Assembly (NCBI GenBank): GCA_910586615.1
Contig: CAJUJP010000020.1
Coordinates: 12,064 to 40,735, forward strand
Length of the DNA stretch: 28,672 nucleotides
Direction: 5' to 3'
DNA from: an uncultured Lachnospiraceae bacterium
GTDB lineage: Bacteria; Bacillota; Clostridia; Lachnospirales; Lachnospiraceae
This document shows positions 7,585-15,557 of this stretch, piece after piece (position 1 is the stretch's first letter; each line of letters opens with the position of its first letter). The notes beneath the pieces were generated by a model that was not told the origin of the DNA, made no database searches, and was given only the letters and a program-made list of their open reading frames with translations. Made by a program: the position numbers and the translations under genes.

Positions 7585-9718
7585 TTTTCATTTCCTCCTT
7601 TTTGAATAAGTAATTTCCCAAACCATATATGCCGGCGGAATAAATCCATCCCAGGGTACCCCAAATACCTCCTTTCTGAATCATGCCATCGTCCAGCCCC
7701 TGGGGACATATCCCGAAACCTTCCGGCTGCATTCCAATATCTGCAAATCCCATATCATCTCCCGGATAGGAGCAGATCTGCGAGGTTGCGACGGCAATCC
7801 ACTCCGCCATACGGCACATCATTGGATGGTTGCGCCATACTCCAATTTCAAACAATTCTCTGATATGGAATAAGGAATAAATATCCACTACACCGCCTCC
7901 CCATACAGAGTTGATTGCGCCAAATCCCTTTGTCTTAAATCCCTTTTCATATAAGATTGTTCCCTTTTTCATAGGTGCATTCCATATATAATTCCAGGTC
8001 ATAAAAATATACGCCGCATTCTCAGCCCCTGCCAGATAGCACTCGTTTTCCGTCAGCATGTATAGATGCCAAAGTCCTGCCATCACGTATTGAGATGCCT
8101 CTTTATCCACCTGATTGGGGTTGTCCAGGGTCGCTCCCTGATAATGCTCTTCACGGACCATATATTTAAGGACATAATCTCCTGCACGCACTGCGCTGTC
8201 ATAATAGCTCTGATATGCCTCTCCCTCTTCCTTAAGGAAGCGGCACAGGTTCGATAAGAAGACGAGGGGAATCGCCGTCGTGGACTTCTGCTCCCTGAAA
8301 GCCCCGGCCTTATTTCCTTCCCGCGAATCTACCGTATCTGTTCCCTCTCCATCCGGGCAATAAGCCCGATACCATGAGCCATCGGCATTCTGGAATCTAA
8401 CCAGAAAATCTGCATACTTCAGAACCGCGTCTTTCCATTCCTCATGCACTCTATTCCTGGAACGGTACCACAGGTAGCACTCTAAAAGATCATTCATCGG
8501 CTCTGTCATCGTCCGCAGATAGTTTCCCTTTTTATCTGTCCACGAAATATAATGAAGCTTTGGTGCATCCGGGTCGCCAAATGAGAAAAAAGGTGCCTTT
8601 GCATCCAAATCATAGAGAGAATACAGCCAGCCATTCTCTGTCATGCAATTGGCAAGGAAAAAATCAATGATCCGCTCGCCCCGTTCCAGCCATGCTCCGC
8701 CTCGTTCCGAAGCCATAATATAAGCGGCATTAATCTGCCTTCCCGTAAACCCATATTCCAGAATATGGGTGTAAGAATTGTGCGGTATCGTGTCATAATT
8801 TGTGCTGAACCCGGAAGGCCGGGATCCGTAGCCAGACTTTGGATCAAAGTGAAAGAAAAATCCGGCTCCGCCATCTTCAAACTCCCGATAGCTCTCACTT
8901 AAGGACTTCATCCTGAATTCTCTGGATTCTTTTTGGGAAAAGGGAAGCGCCGCCACCGTCTCCCCTGTTTGCTCCATACGCATGGCATCCCTTTCAAATG
9001 CTTCGTACACTGCCTCTGCAAAGGATTGTTTCTCTCCATGGGCAAAATGATAAATAAATGTAAATGCAAAATCCTCACCATCAAGCGGATAGTATGCCAC
9101 TGCCGGCCGCTCATCAGCGCTGAGGGCAGAACTTTTATCCTCTTCTCCATATGGCCAGAAGCATTCAAAGCAAATGCGGTTATCTGCTTCTGCCACATAA
9201 CCTATGGAAATATTTTCCGTCTTCTGCACATAGCGGCTGTCTCCCTTTTCCCGCACTGCATCTTCCACCAGTCCGGACGGATTTTCTTTTGACAAATGAT
9301 AATAAATCCCTGTGTCTGTCTCATAGGCAAGCACCATCGGATCTGTCAGCCGGTCTTCCATAAAAGTATGCCTCTCGTGTCCGGCACATCTTTTCGGTTT
9401 CGTATACACCATAGAAGGGACACAAAACCGCCAATAAGATTGTTCCCCTGACTTTACCGGAATCTGAAGCCCGAACCGGACTCCCTTTTCCGTAATCTCT
9501 CCCTTCACTCTCTTGCCGGATATGGCACGTTTGATTACAATCCCGCTTTCTTCTGTCGCGCAAGAATCCGTTACCTCAAATTGATAGCCGCTTTTTACAA
9601 ATACATGCCTGCCCCCTTCTCCACAAACCTCAAATCCTGCAGAAGCTTCCTTCCGTTCTTCCCCCGAAAAAAACTGTACGATCAGGTTGATTCTTTGTTC
9701 TTCTCCCATCACATGCAC
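7577..9718 (-). CDS. Uncharacterised 713-aa cytoplasmic protein, probable (alpha/alpha)6-barrel glycoside hydrolase
   Basis: I do not recognise a named family. The first 260 residues look beta-rich (short alternating strands, many Tyr/Phe/Trp) and the remaining 450 look like repeated helical hairpins with aromatic-acidic loops. Examples are NSYTHILEYGFTG, NGWLYSLYDLD, FQNADGSWYRAYCPDG and AGLWHLYMLTENECYLAGA, in the style of barrel glycosidases or lyases. There is no signal peptide or membrane helix, so it should act inside the cell on imported saccharide. It starts 13 bp after the GH127 stop and overlaps the binding-protein gene by 8 bp, so it is translationally embedded in the operon. An ATG three codons downstream (9709) has a better spaced AGGTG SD and is an alternative start. 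Role as a second hydrolase is inference. Confidence 0.8.
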   Translation of the reverse strand: MHVMGEEQRINLIVQFFSGEERKEASAGFEVCGEGGRHVFVKSGYQFEVTDSCATEESGIVIKRAISGKRVKGEITEKGVRFGLQIPVKSGEQSYWRFCVPSMVYTKPKRCAGHERHTFMEDRLTDPMVLAYETDTGIYYHLSKENPSGLVEDAVREKGDSRYVQKTENISIGYVAEADNRICFECFWPYGEEDKSSALSADERPAVAYYPLDGEDFAFTFIYHFAHGEKQSFAEAVYEAFERDAMRMEQTGETVAALPFSQKESREFRMKSLSESYREFEDGGAGFFFHFDPKSGYGSRPSGFSTNYDTIPHNSYTHILEYGFTGRQINAAYIMASERGGAWLERGERIIDFFLANCMTENGWLYSLYDLDAKAPFFSFGDPDAPKLHYISWTDKKGNYLRTMTEPMNDLLECYLWYRSRNRVHEEWKDAVLKYADFLVRFQNADGSWYRAYCPDGEGTDTVDSREGNKAGAFREQKSTTAIPLVFLSNLCRFLKEEGEAYQSYYDSAVRAGDYVLKYMVREEHYQGATLDNPNQVDKEASQYVMAGLWHLYMLTENECYLAGAENAAYIFMTWNYIWNAPMKKGTILYEKGFKTKGFGAINSVWGGGVVDIYSLFHIRELFEIGVWRNHPMMCRMAEWIAVATSQICSYPGDDMGFADIGMQPEGFGICPQGLDDGMIQKGGIWGTLGWIYSAGIYGLGNYLFKKEEMKNV

Positions 9719-9731
9719 CTGCCTTTCTGTG

Positions 9732-11669
9732 TCATTTTTGAAGCTCTTTCACCCACACCAGCATCTCTCCCGGCTTTCTGTTACACCAATATGCATATGG
9801 GATGAACATAAGCTCCGCCTCTGTCTGTACCGGCTCATGCCCGCCATATGGCTCATCCGACTGCCAGTCATCTATCTCTTCTTTTACACCGCTTCCTTTT
9901 ATTACAGTTGTTCCCCCTAAGAGCACCGGGTCATATTCTTCTTTCAGACTGTCAGGATTCAAATAGTAAGCCGGCAGATTCTCTCCATTGTCCTGCTCCT
10001 CCATACAGTACACCACCGGTCCTTTCATCACAGCCACCCTTCCAATATTTTCCCGGATTCTTGGATTGCTCCTGACAATTCTGGGCGGCAGTTCCATCAC
10101 CAGCTTTATCTCATGTGTCCCTTGCCCGATCGGAAGTTTGGCATATCCTTTCTCTATTTCACACGACAGCGCCTGTCCATCAACGGACAAAGTATATTCA
10201 TCTACATAATTTGGAATCCTCAAATGCAAGCTGCCGCTGCACCCGGCATCGGCGCAGATCCGTATTCCCACCCCGCCGCTATTTGGAAAATCAGTCTCCA
10301 TCTGCAGCAGCATCTCACCACGGTCTGTTTTTACATGCACCTGCGTACTCAAATAGAGATTCACATAGAAATCCTCCTTTTTCTGAAAGATAAGATAGTC
10401 TCCCAGCGAAGCAAGGGTTCTGGCAATATTAGGCGGACAACATGCCACTCCGAACCACTTCTGGCGGATTGGCTTTACATGCTCCATGGAAGTCCGCCTC
10501 ATACAGCTTGGGGGCCATACCTCCAATGGGTTCACATAGAAAAAGCTCTTTCCAGTCATAGAAATGCCTGCCAGAATCGTGTTATACAGCGCCAGCTCCG
10601 CCACATCCATATATTTGGCATCTGCGGTGATCTGCGCCATCCTTCTGGAAAACATGGCAAGTCCGATGGATGCACAGGATTCAGAATAATTGCCTCTATT
10701 CGGCAGATCATAATCCGTCGTAAACCGCTCCAAGATTCCAGAACTTCCAATGCTGCCTGTAAGATACATTTTCCGGCAGACCATATTCCTCCACAGGGTT
10801 TCACACACCTTTAGCAGTTCCACGTCATCATAAGCCGCTGCCACATCTGCCATCGCCGCATACATATAGGTGGCACGCACCGCATGTCCTTCTGCCTTCT
10901 TCTGCATACGCATGGGAAGATGGCATTGTGAATAACGTGGATCGTATTCCTTAAGTTCCGGAAAAATCAGGTGGTACTCCGGTGATTTGATCTCCTTCTC
11001 AAAAAAGTCTGGCTGCTGCCCCCGCCTCTCCAGAAAAAGTCTTGCCTGTTCCAGGTATCTCCGATTACCGGTCTTCTCATACATTTTCACCAGGCCAAGT
11101 TCTATCTCCTGATGCCCCGGATAAGCATCTTTCCTGTTTTCCTCTGAAAAAACATCACAGATAAGGTCCGCAAACCGGCACATGATATGCAGAAACCTGT
11201 CTTTCCCTGTAGCTTCGTAATATGCCGTTGCAGCTTCCATCAAATGTCCTGCCGTATATAATTCGTGCCCTTCCCTTAAATTGGTAAACCGTTTCCCTTT
11301 TTCTTTGATGGTATAGTAAGTATTAATATACCCGTCATCCCATTGTGCCTTCCCGATTAAGTCGATTACTTCATCCGCACGCTCCTCCCATACGGAATCC
11401 TTCTGCCGCATCAGCACATATGATACCGTCTCCAGCCATTTTGCCACATCCGTATCCTGAAAGACCGCTCCATAAAATTCCCCCTCTTCCAGACCGGCGG
11501 CAATCCGAAAATTCCGAATACTATGACTCGTCTCAACATCCTGGAGCTGATCATTCAAAATTGCCCATTGATATGGAATTACCTCCTTGGGCACCAGATT
11601 CAGATACCGGTTCCAAAATCCATCATTAATCTTAATGTCCTTCAGTGAAATCAAATTTAATTTTTCCAT
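9732..11669 (-). CDS. Glycoside hydrolase family 127, probable beta-L-arabinofuranosidase
   Basis: A 645-aa protein predicted to release L-arabinose from beta-L-arabinofuranosides, such as arabino-oligosaccharides of plant hydroxyproline-rich glycoproteins. The N-terminal alpha-barrel (KINDGFWNRY onward) is followed by a beta-sandwich after about residue 430. The zinc-cysteine active site of characterised HypBA1 is matched: E314 (acid/base), E330 and C332 (NYSESC), and C410-C411 (VACCPPNIAR). The spacing equals that of E322, E338, C340 and C417-C418. No signal peptide is present, so it acts in the cytoplasm. The frame is open to a TTG at 11705, but the ATG at 11669 has an AGGAG SD and the conserved start. 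It is the first gene of the operon. Confidence 0.93.
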   Translation of the reverse strand: MEKLNLISLKDIKINDGFWNRYLNLVPKEVIPYQWAILNDQLQDVETSHSIRNFRIAAGLEEGEFYGAVFQDTDVAKWLETVSYVLMRQKDSVWEERADEVIDLIGKAQWDDGYINTYYTIKEKGKRFTNLREGHELYTAGHLMEAATAYYEATGKDRFLHIMCRFADLICDVFSEENRKDAYPGHQEIELGLVKMYEKTGNRRYLEQARLFLERRGQQPDFFEKEIKSPEYHLIFPELKEYDPRYSQCHLPMRMQKKAEGHAVRATYMYAAMADVAAAYDDVELLKVCETLWRNMVCRKMYLTGSIGSSGILERFTTDYDLPNRGNYSESCASIGLAMFSRRMAQITADAKYMDVAELALYNTILAGISMTGKSFFYVNPLEVWPPSCMRRTSMEHVKPIRQKWFGVACCPPNIARTLASLGDYLIFQKKEDFYVNLYLSTQVHVKTDRGEMLLQMETDFPNSGGVGIRICADAGCSGSLHLRIPNYVDEYTLSVDGQALSCEIEKGYAKLPIGQGTHEIKLVMELPPRIVRSNPRIRENIGRVAVMKGPVVYCMEEQDNGENLPAYYLNPDSLKEEYDPVLLGGTTVIKGSGVKEEIDDWQSDEPYGGHEPVQTEAELMFIPYAYWCNRKPGEMLVWVKELQK

Positions 11670-11686
11670 CTTATTGATTCTCCTGT

Positions 11687-11704
11687 TGATTATACGTTTA
11701 ACCA
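11687..11704. promoter_or_regulatory. LacI-type operator at the GH127 operon start
   Basis: TGATTATACGTTTAACCA is an imperfect 18-bp palindrome centred on CG, with 7 of 9 base pairs symmetric. This is the usual form of LacI/GalR-family operators. It lies just downstream of the -10 box, over the expected transcription start, so a bound protein would block initiation. The probable ligand is the LacI-type protein encoded at 3392-4432. Confidence 0.65.
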
Positions 11705-11705
11705 A

Positions 11706-11734
11706 ATGATAACATAAGCCTTCTGACTTTGCAA
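11706..11734 (-). promoter_or_regulatory. Promoter of the GH127-sugar transport operon
   Basis: On the minus strand, -35 TTGCAA (11729-11734), 17 bp, -10 TATCAT (11706-11711). The start would fall near 11699, about 30 nt before the GH127 ATG at 11669. It matches 4 and 5 of 6 sigma70 consensus positions. Confidence 0.65.
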
Positions 11735-11846
11735 CTGCTTTTCACAATTTTAATCATTGCCGTCTCCGTGGCTTAAACGCATTCATTTCTAATTGAAATG
11801 CTGCTGCTTAGCCAAAATGTGTATTTCACAAACAGTCCGTTCATTG

Positions 11847-11868
11847 CGAGATCCGCTTCGCGGACTCG
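11847..11868. repeat. Solitary CGAG/CTCG hairpin repeat
   Basis: CGAG, bulged A, TCCGC, loop TTC, GCGGA, CTCG: the same architecture as the left-end repeats but with both arms changed in step (TTTGC/GCAAA there, TCCGC/GCGGA here). It stands alone between the MerR terminator and the GH127 promoter. The rest of 11735-11905 shows no gene. Confidence 0.8.
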
Positions 11869-11905
11869 GATAAGTTGAGGGATTTCCTATACCATAAATA
11901 CAATA

Positions 11906-11931
11906 CGGGATGACGCACACGCGTCATCCCG
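11906..11931 (-). terminator. Hairpin terminator of the MerR-type gene
   Basis: A perfect 11-bp stem, CGGGATGACGC and GCGTCATCCCG, with a 4-nt loop, begins 6 bp beyond the regulator's stop codon. On the minus strand it is followed by the moderately T-rich TATTGTATTTAT. Confidence 0.75.
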
Positions 11932-11937
11932 CATTCT

Positions 11938-12666
11938 TCACTTTCCGCAGTATATTCGAATCGCCTCCGCAGTAAACTGTGCCGTTCCCGCGCCTCCTGC
12001 CCGGTCAATGTTCTCCGTAAATTCCCCGCCGGCGGCGTACATCTGCCCCAGTCCGTCTAAAATCTCATCGGTACACTGATAAAAGTGTTCCGTAATATAA
12101 TCCTGCAGAATTTTTACCTGACTGCGGGCATCCGCAGATCTCGGATCGGTATCCTTCAATTTCCCGAAATCTGCAAAAATCTGCATGAAATTTTCCATTA
12201 CGGCCTTTTCTTCCTCCTTGCTCCTGCCTGCTGCCTTCTGCACACTCTCCTTATACGCATCAGTCTTTCCCCACCGCTGTTTTGCCTGTTTCGCATATTC
12301 ATCAATCTTCTGCGTATCAAATACTGAAAAATCCATTGTCGTCTCTCCTTTCATCTGTATTTCACGGGCAAATCCGATCAGATTTTCCAAATGCTCTTTT
12401 TTCATGGTAAGCAGTGTGATCTGCTCTTCCAAAGCCTTCTTTTTGTCAAAATCAGGCGAAGATATGATCTTTCTGATCTCTTTAAGCGGAAATTCCAGTT
12501 CCCGAAACAGTAAAATCTGCTGTAGCATTTCCAGCGCTGCATCGTCATACAGCCGGTAACCTGACTCCGTGTATCCGGCAGGACTTAAGAGTCCGATCTT
12601 GTCATAATATTGCAGAGCGCGTATACTCACTCCTGTCAATTTGCTTACTTCATTTACTGTCATCAT
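11938..12666 (-). CDS. MerR family regulator with C-terminal TipAS-like domain
   Basis: A 242-aa activator. Residues 1-70 form the MerR winged helix-turn-helix (MTVNEVSKLTGVSIRALQYYDKIGLL, then SGYRLYDDAALEML). A coiled-coil linker (about 75-120) follows, then a TipAS-type drug or effector-binding domain containing FADFGKLKDTDPRSADARSQVKILQDYITEHFY and ending near AIRIYCGK. TipA-like proteins (TipAL, Mta, SkgA) bind peptide antibiotics or other hydrophobic ligands and activate their own promoter. The open frame extends 29 codons upstream across its own promoter. The ATG at 12666, with GGAGG 10 bp upstream, is the real start (a second ATG follows at once). No obvious target gene is adjacent, so autoregulation and distant targets are likely. 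Confidence 0.92.
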   Translation of the reverse strand: MMTVNEVSKLTGVSIRALQYYDKIGLLSPAGYTESGYRLYDDAALEMLQQILLFRELEFPLKEIRKIISSPDFDKKKALEEQITLLTMKKEHLENLIGFAREIQMKGETTMDFSVFDTQKIDEYAKQAKQRWGKTDAYKESVQKAAGRSKEEEKAVMENFMQIFADFGKLKDTDPRSADARSQVKILQDYITEHFYQCTDEILDGLGQMYAAGGEFTENIDRAGGAGTAQFTAEAIRIYCGK

Positions 12667-12722
12667 GGCTGTTTTTCCTCCAAAGCTCGTTTTCGCGAAG
12701 GAATTTCCCGTCCCGTAAAAAC

Positions 12723-12753
12723 AGCATAAACTATTACGCTGCGTAAGAGTCAA
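12723..12753 (-). promoter_or_regulatory. MerR-type promoter with 19-bp spacer and central dyad
   Basis: Minus strand: -35 TTGACT (12748-12753), spacer of exactly 19 bp, -10 TATGCT (12723-12728). The spacer holds the near-perfect dyad TTACGC-A-GCGTAA (12734-12746). Over-long spacers with a dyad are the hallmark of promoters that MerR-family activators twist into an active shape. It drives the regulator at 11938-12666, so the gene should control itself. Confidence 0.85.
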
Positions 12754-12924
12754 GGAGTTTTTGCAATTTGTTATCGTTTACTCATATACAGCTTTCTTCT
12801 TCATAAATCATGTAATCATACTCAAGTCATGTAATAATACTCTCAAAAATACTCTTATTCAAGACAGCAGTCAAAACATATCCTGATTGGCAGATTGAAT
12901 GTTTATGCTGCCGCGCGCCGGGAA

Positions 12925-13236
12925 TCAGTCTGTATCTGCATCACTCAGTACACCAACCAGACTTTTCATATTTCCCGGTGTTAAGTGCTCTTTATAAGTG
13001 AGCCCCATATTGGTAATGTGCAAAACCGGGTATTTCCCTTTCGTCTGTATAATGTATTTTTTATCGATCAGCCAGTATATGGCAGCCGTAACTTCTTCTC
13101 TGCTCAGATACGGCATGGAATCATATTCCGGGGCTTCATCCAGATGATATTTTGATATACGTTCCGCCTGCAAACCGCGCAAAACACCTGCTAATATGGT
13201 AACACCGTTTTCAGACTGCTGTGAAACATTATGCAC
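12925..13236 (-). pseudogene. RecQ helicase C-terminal fragment (RQC winged-helix domain only)
   Basis: The 103-aa frame matches the end of RecQ-type helicases: GVTILAGVLRGLQAERI, then LSREEVTAAIYWLIDKKYIIQTKGKYPVLHIT, the DNA-binding winged helix of RQC. The helicase core and the zinc-binding cysteines that precede RQC are missing. The in-frame sequence upstream is open to a TGA near 13338 but contains no ATG; the only start is a GTG at 13236 with a poor SD. The fragment directly follows the MFS gene on the same strand. A decayed recQ remnant is the simplest reading; a small stand-alone RQC DNA-binding protein is the alternative. Confidence 0.55.
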
Positions 13237-13334
13237 ATCACGTTCCGGTCTGTCCGCATTAAATGCACTCTTATGACGCTCCGCCGGCTCAGAACCAGTA
13301 CGATCTTTACCCCCGCTCTCAAACCCGTTTCAAT

Positions 13335-14531
13335 CTATTCCTGCTTTGCATGTCCTCCCTTTGTCTTCCTGCAAAGTACGATTCCGATCAACAGAAGTAC
13401 AGGAAATACGATTCCCGCCAGAACGCCCTTTTTCAGATCATCACCCAGAGCGCCCGATACCATGCCGACTAACGTAGGCCCGCCCGAACAGCCCACGTCT
13501 CCGCCCAGCGCCAGAAGTGCAAACATAGCCGTTCCGCCTTTGGGCAAAGCTGCGGATGCCTTACTGAAAGTTCCCGGCCACATGATTCCCACGGACAGAC
13601 CGCAGATTGCACAGGCAATCAGGCCAAGCTGCGGAAACGGCGAAAGAGAAATGCCCAGATAAGACAGGATGCACAGACAGCTGCTGTAAACCATAAAACG
13701 CTCCAGATGAATGCGCTCACCATATTTTCCGTAAAACAATCTGGACGTTCCCATCAGAATCGCAAATGCCAGCGGTCCGGCCAGATCACCTGCCGTTTTG
13801 GAAATTCCCAGCCCTTTCTCCGCAAAGGTCGAAGCCCACTGGCTTACCGCCTGTTCACTTGCCCCTGCGCATACCATCATCACCAGCAAAATCCAAAATA
13901 CTTTCAGCCGGAACAGTTCCTGTAATCTCATCCCCGACTCGCCATCCTCCATCAACGGCGCAATAGGAACTCTGGTAAAGACAAACGCGTTTGCAAGCGG
14001 AATCAGTGCCCAGATCACCGCTAAGATTTTCCAGTTCTCAATGCCTGCCACATAGAAAAACAAAGTAGAAAGAAGGACCACCCCGGCATGTCCCCAGCAG
14101 TAAAAGGAATGGAGCATGCTCATCGCTTTCTCCTTATTGTCAGAGGGACACGCCTCCACAACCGGACTGACCAGGACCTCCAAAAGTCCGCCGCCAATGG
14201 CATAGATCATAACAGCGGTCAAAATCCCGGCAAAGGGAACGGGTAAAATCTCCGGCAGAACGGTAAGCAGGATCAAACCGGCTGCCGACAGCACATGGGC
14301 AATGACCATCGAGGCACGATATCCTATTTTATCTACAAATCCGACCGAAAGAAGATCCACTAACAGCTGTATTCCGAAATTAAACGTTACCAGCAGCGTA
14401 ATCTGGGAAAGCGGAATGTGGTAGCTTTTCTGAAAAAACAAGAAAAGCAGCGGTGTAAAATTATTGACGATGGCCTGTACGATATATCCTGTAAAACAGG
14501 CTGAAATTGTTTTATTATATTGGTTCTGCAT
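13335..14531 (-). CDS. MFS transporter
   Basis: A 398-aa major facilitator with about 12 membrane helices in two halves. The first half begins MQNQYNKTISACFTGYIVQAIVNNFTPLL, and the loop DKIGYRASMVIAHVLSA holds the degenerate MFS signature after helix 2. The second half includes GISKTAGDLAGPLAFAILMGTSRLFYGKYGERI. The ATG at 14531 has SD AGGAGG 8 bp upstream; an in-frame ATG 12 codons earlier lies within the promoter region and is less likely. It is divergent from an AraC-type regulator, which probably controls it. Substrate unknown; a sugar or other small metabolite is a guess from the regulator type. Confidence 0.9.
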   Translation of the reverse strand: MQNQYNKTISACFTGYIVQAIVNNFTPLLFLFFQKSYHIPLSQITLLVTFNFGIQLLVDLLSVGFVDKIGYRASMVIAHVLSAAGLILLTVLPEILPVPFAGILTAVMIYAIGGGLLEVLVSPVVEACPSDNKEKAMSMLHSFYCWGHAGVVLLSTLFFYVAGIENWKILAVIWALIPLANAFVFTRVPIAPLMEDGESGMRLQELFRLKVFWILLVMMVCAGASEQAVSQWASTFAEKGLGISKTAGDLAGPLAFAILMGTSRLFYGKYGERIHLERFMVYSSCLCILSYLGISLSPFPQLGLIACAICGLSVGIMWPGTFSKASAALPKGGTAMFALLALGGDVGCSGGPTLVGMVSGALGDDLKKGVLAGIVFPVLLLIGIVLCRKTKGGHAKQE

Positions 14532-14555
14532 ATTAATTTCCTCCTCGCAAATGAG

Positions 14556-14584
14556 ATTATATTGCATGGATTATACTGTGTCAT
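14556..14584 (-). promoter_or_regulatory. Promoter of the MFS transporter gene
   Basis: Minus strand: -35 ATGACA (14579-14584), 17 bp, -10 TATAAT (14556-14561), about 25 bp ahead of the ATG at 14531. Its -35 box abuts the -35 box of the divergent AraC-gene promoter. ATTGCA-type heptamers recur at 14561, 14583 and 14621 and may be regulator sites. Confidence 0.65.
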
Positions 14585-14613
14585 TGCACAGAATCGCCTT
14601 TTTATGGTACAAT
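14584..14613 (+). promoter_or_regulatory. Promoter of the AraC-type regulator gene
   Basis: Plus strand: -35 TTGCAC (14584-14589), 18 bp, -10 TACAAT (14608-14613), 45 bp before the ATG at 14659. The small inverted repeat CTGTG (14576-14580) and CACAG (14587-14591) straddles both -35 boxes. Confidence 0.6.
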
Positions 14614-14658
14614 ATCTTAAATTGCACAATACTTTTATATCATAAGCGGAGATACTTT

Positions 14659-15543
14659 ATGAGTCTTTATAAGATCACTACTGATGAAACACTCCGGGAG
14701 ACCGTCCGGCACGGAAGCGCTGCATATCCCTTTGCCTACTATCCGGAAAATATCTGGCAGTTTGATTTTCACAGGATTGACTGGCACTGGCACCATGAAC
14801 TGGAATTTATATTTGTCGCCGAAGGTACCGCACACTGTCTGGCAGGAACAGGTAAAATAGATCTGCCCGAAGGCTGCGGTCTGTTTGTCAACAGTGGTGT
14901 TCTCCACCGCTTTGAAGCACAAAGCAGCGTGTTCGTCCCGAATATTGTTTTTTCACCAACCCTGTTAGCGCCTGAAAAAAGTCTCCTTTATGAAAAATAC
15001 ATCAGTCCCGTTATCAACTCATCTGTTCCGTACCAGATTTTCGCTCCATGCACGGTATGGCAAAATCAGGTACTGCAAATCCTGTCACAGATTTTTACAC
15101 TTCAGGAAACCGGAGAAGACAATGAATTATGTACCGTACAGCTTCTTTTCCAAATGTGGGATCTATTGTTCAGACATTTGGACCTGACTTCAGATTCTGC
15201 AGATTTGCGCCGTTTTAATCACAAGCAGGCAAGACTGCAGTCTATGATGCAGTACATTCATGACCATTTTGCGGAAGAAATAACCCTGGATATGATCGCA
15301 GCGTCCGCATCCATCAGCAAAAGCGGAGCACTGCATATTTTTCAGTCCGGTATTCATACCTCCCCGGTAACATATCTCATTCAATACCGGCTGGCACAGG
15401 CGGCCGAACTGCTCCATACTACGCAAAAATCCGTCTCCTCCATCGCGGAAGAAACGGGATTTACAAGTGCCGGCTATTTTTGCCGGAAATTCAGACAGCA
15501 TTATCATATGAGTCCTAATGAATACAGGCGTCAGAAAACCTGA
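14659..15543 (+). CDS. AraC family transcriptional regulator with N-terminal cupin sensor
   Basis: A 294-aa regulator. Residues about 25-110 form a cupin-like ligand domain (WHWHHELEFIFVAEGTAHCLAGTGKIDLPEG, then VNSGVLHRF). The C-terminal 100 residues carry the two AraC helix-turn-helix motifs: EEITLDMIAASASISKSG and SSIAEETGFTSAGYFCRKFRQHYHMSPNEYRRQ. The ATG at 14659 has AAGCGGAG about 8 bp upstream and gives the normal family length; the open frame extends 65 codons further upstream through the promoter and is not used. It most likely controls the divergent MFS gene. Confidence 0.93.
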   Translation: MSLYKITTDETLRETVRHGSAAYPFAYYPENIWQFDFHRIDWHWHHELEFIFVAEGTAHCLAGTGKIDLPEGCGLFVNSGVLHRFEAQSSVFVPNIVFSPTLLAPEKSLLYEKYISPVINSSVPYQIFAPCTVWQNQVLQILSQIFTLQETGEDNELCTVQLLFQMWDLLFRHLDLTSDSADLRRFNHKQARLQSMMQYIHDHFAEEITLDMIAASASISKSGALHIFQSGIHTSPVTYLIQYRLAQAAELLHTTQKSVSSIAEETGFTSAGYFCRKFRQHYHMSPNEYRRQKT

Positions 15544-15557
15544 CCGCATCCTTTTCT

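Noticed and set aside
10113..10814. 233-aa open frame opposite the GH127 gene
   Set aside because: Antisense shadow of a well supported enzyme; no recognisable domain.
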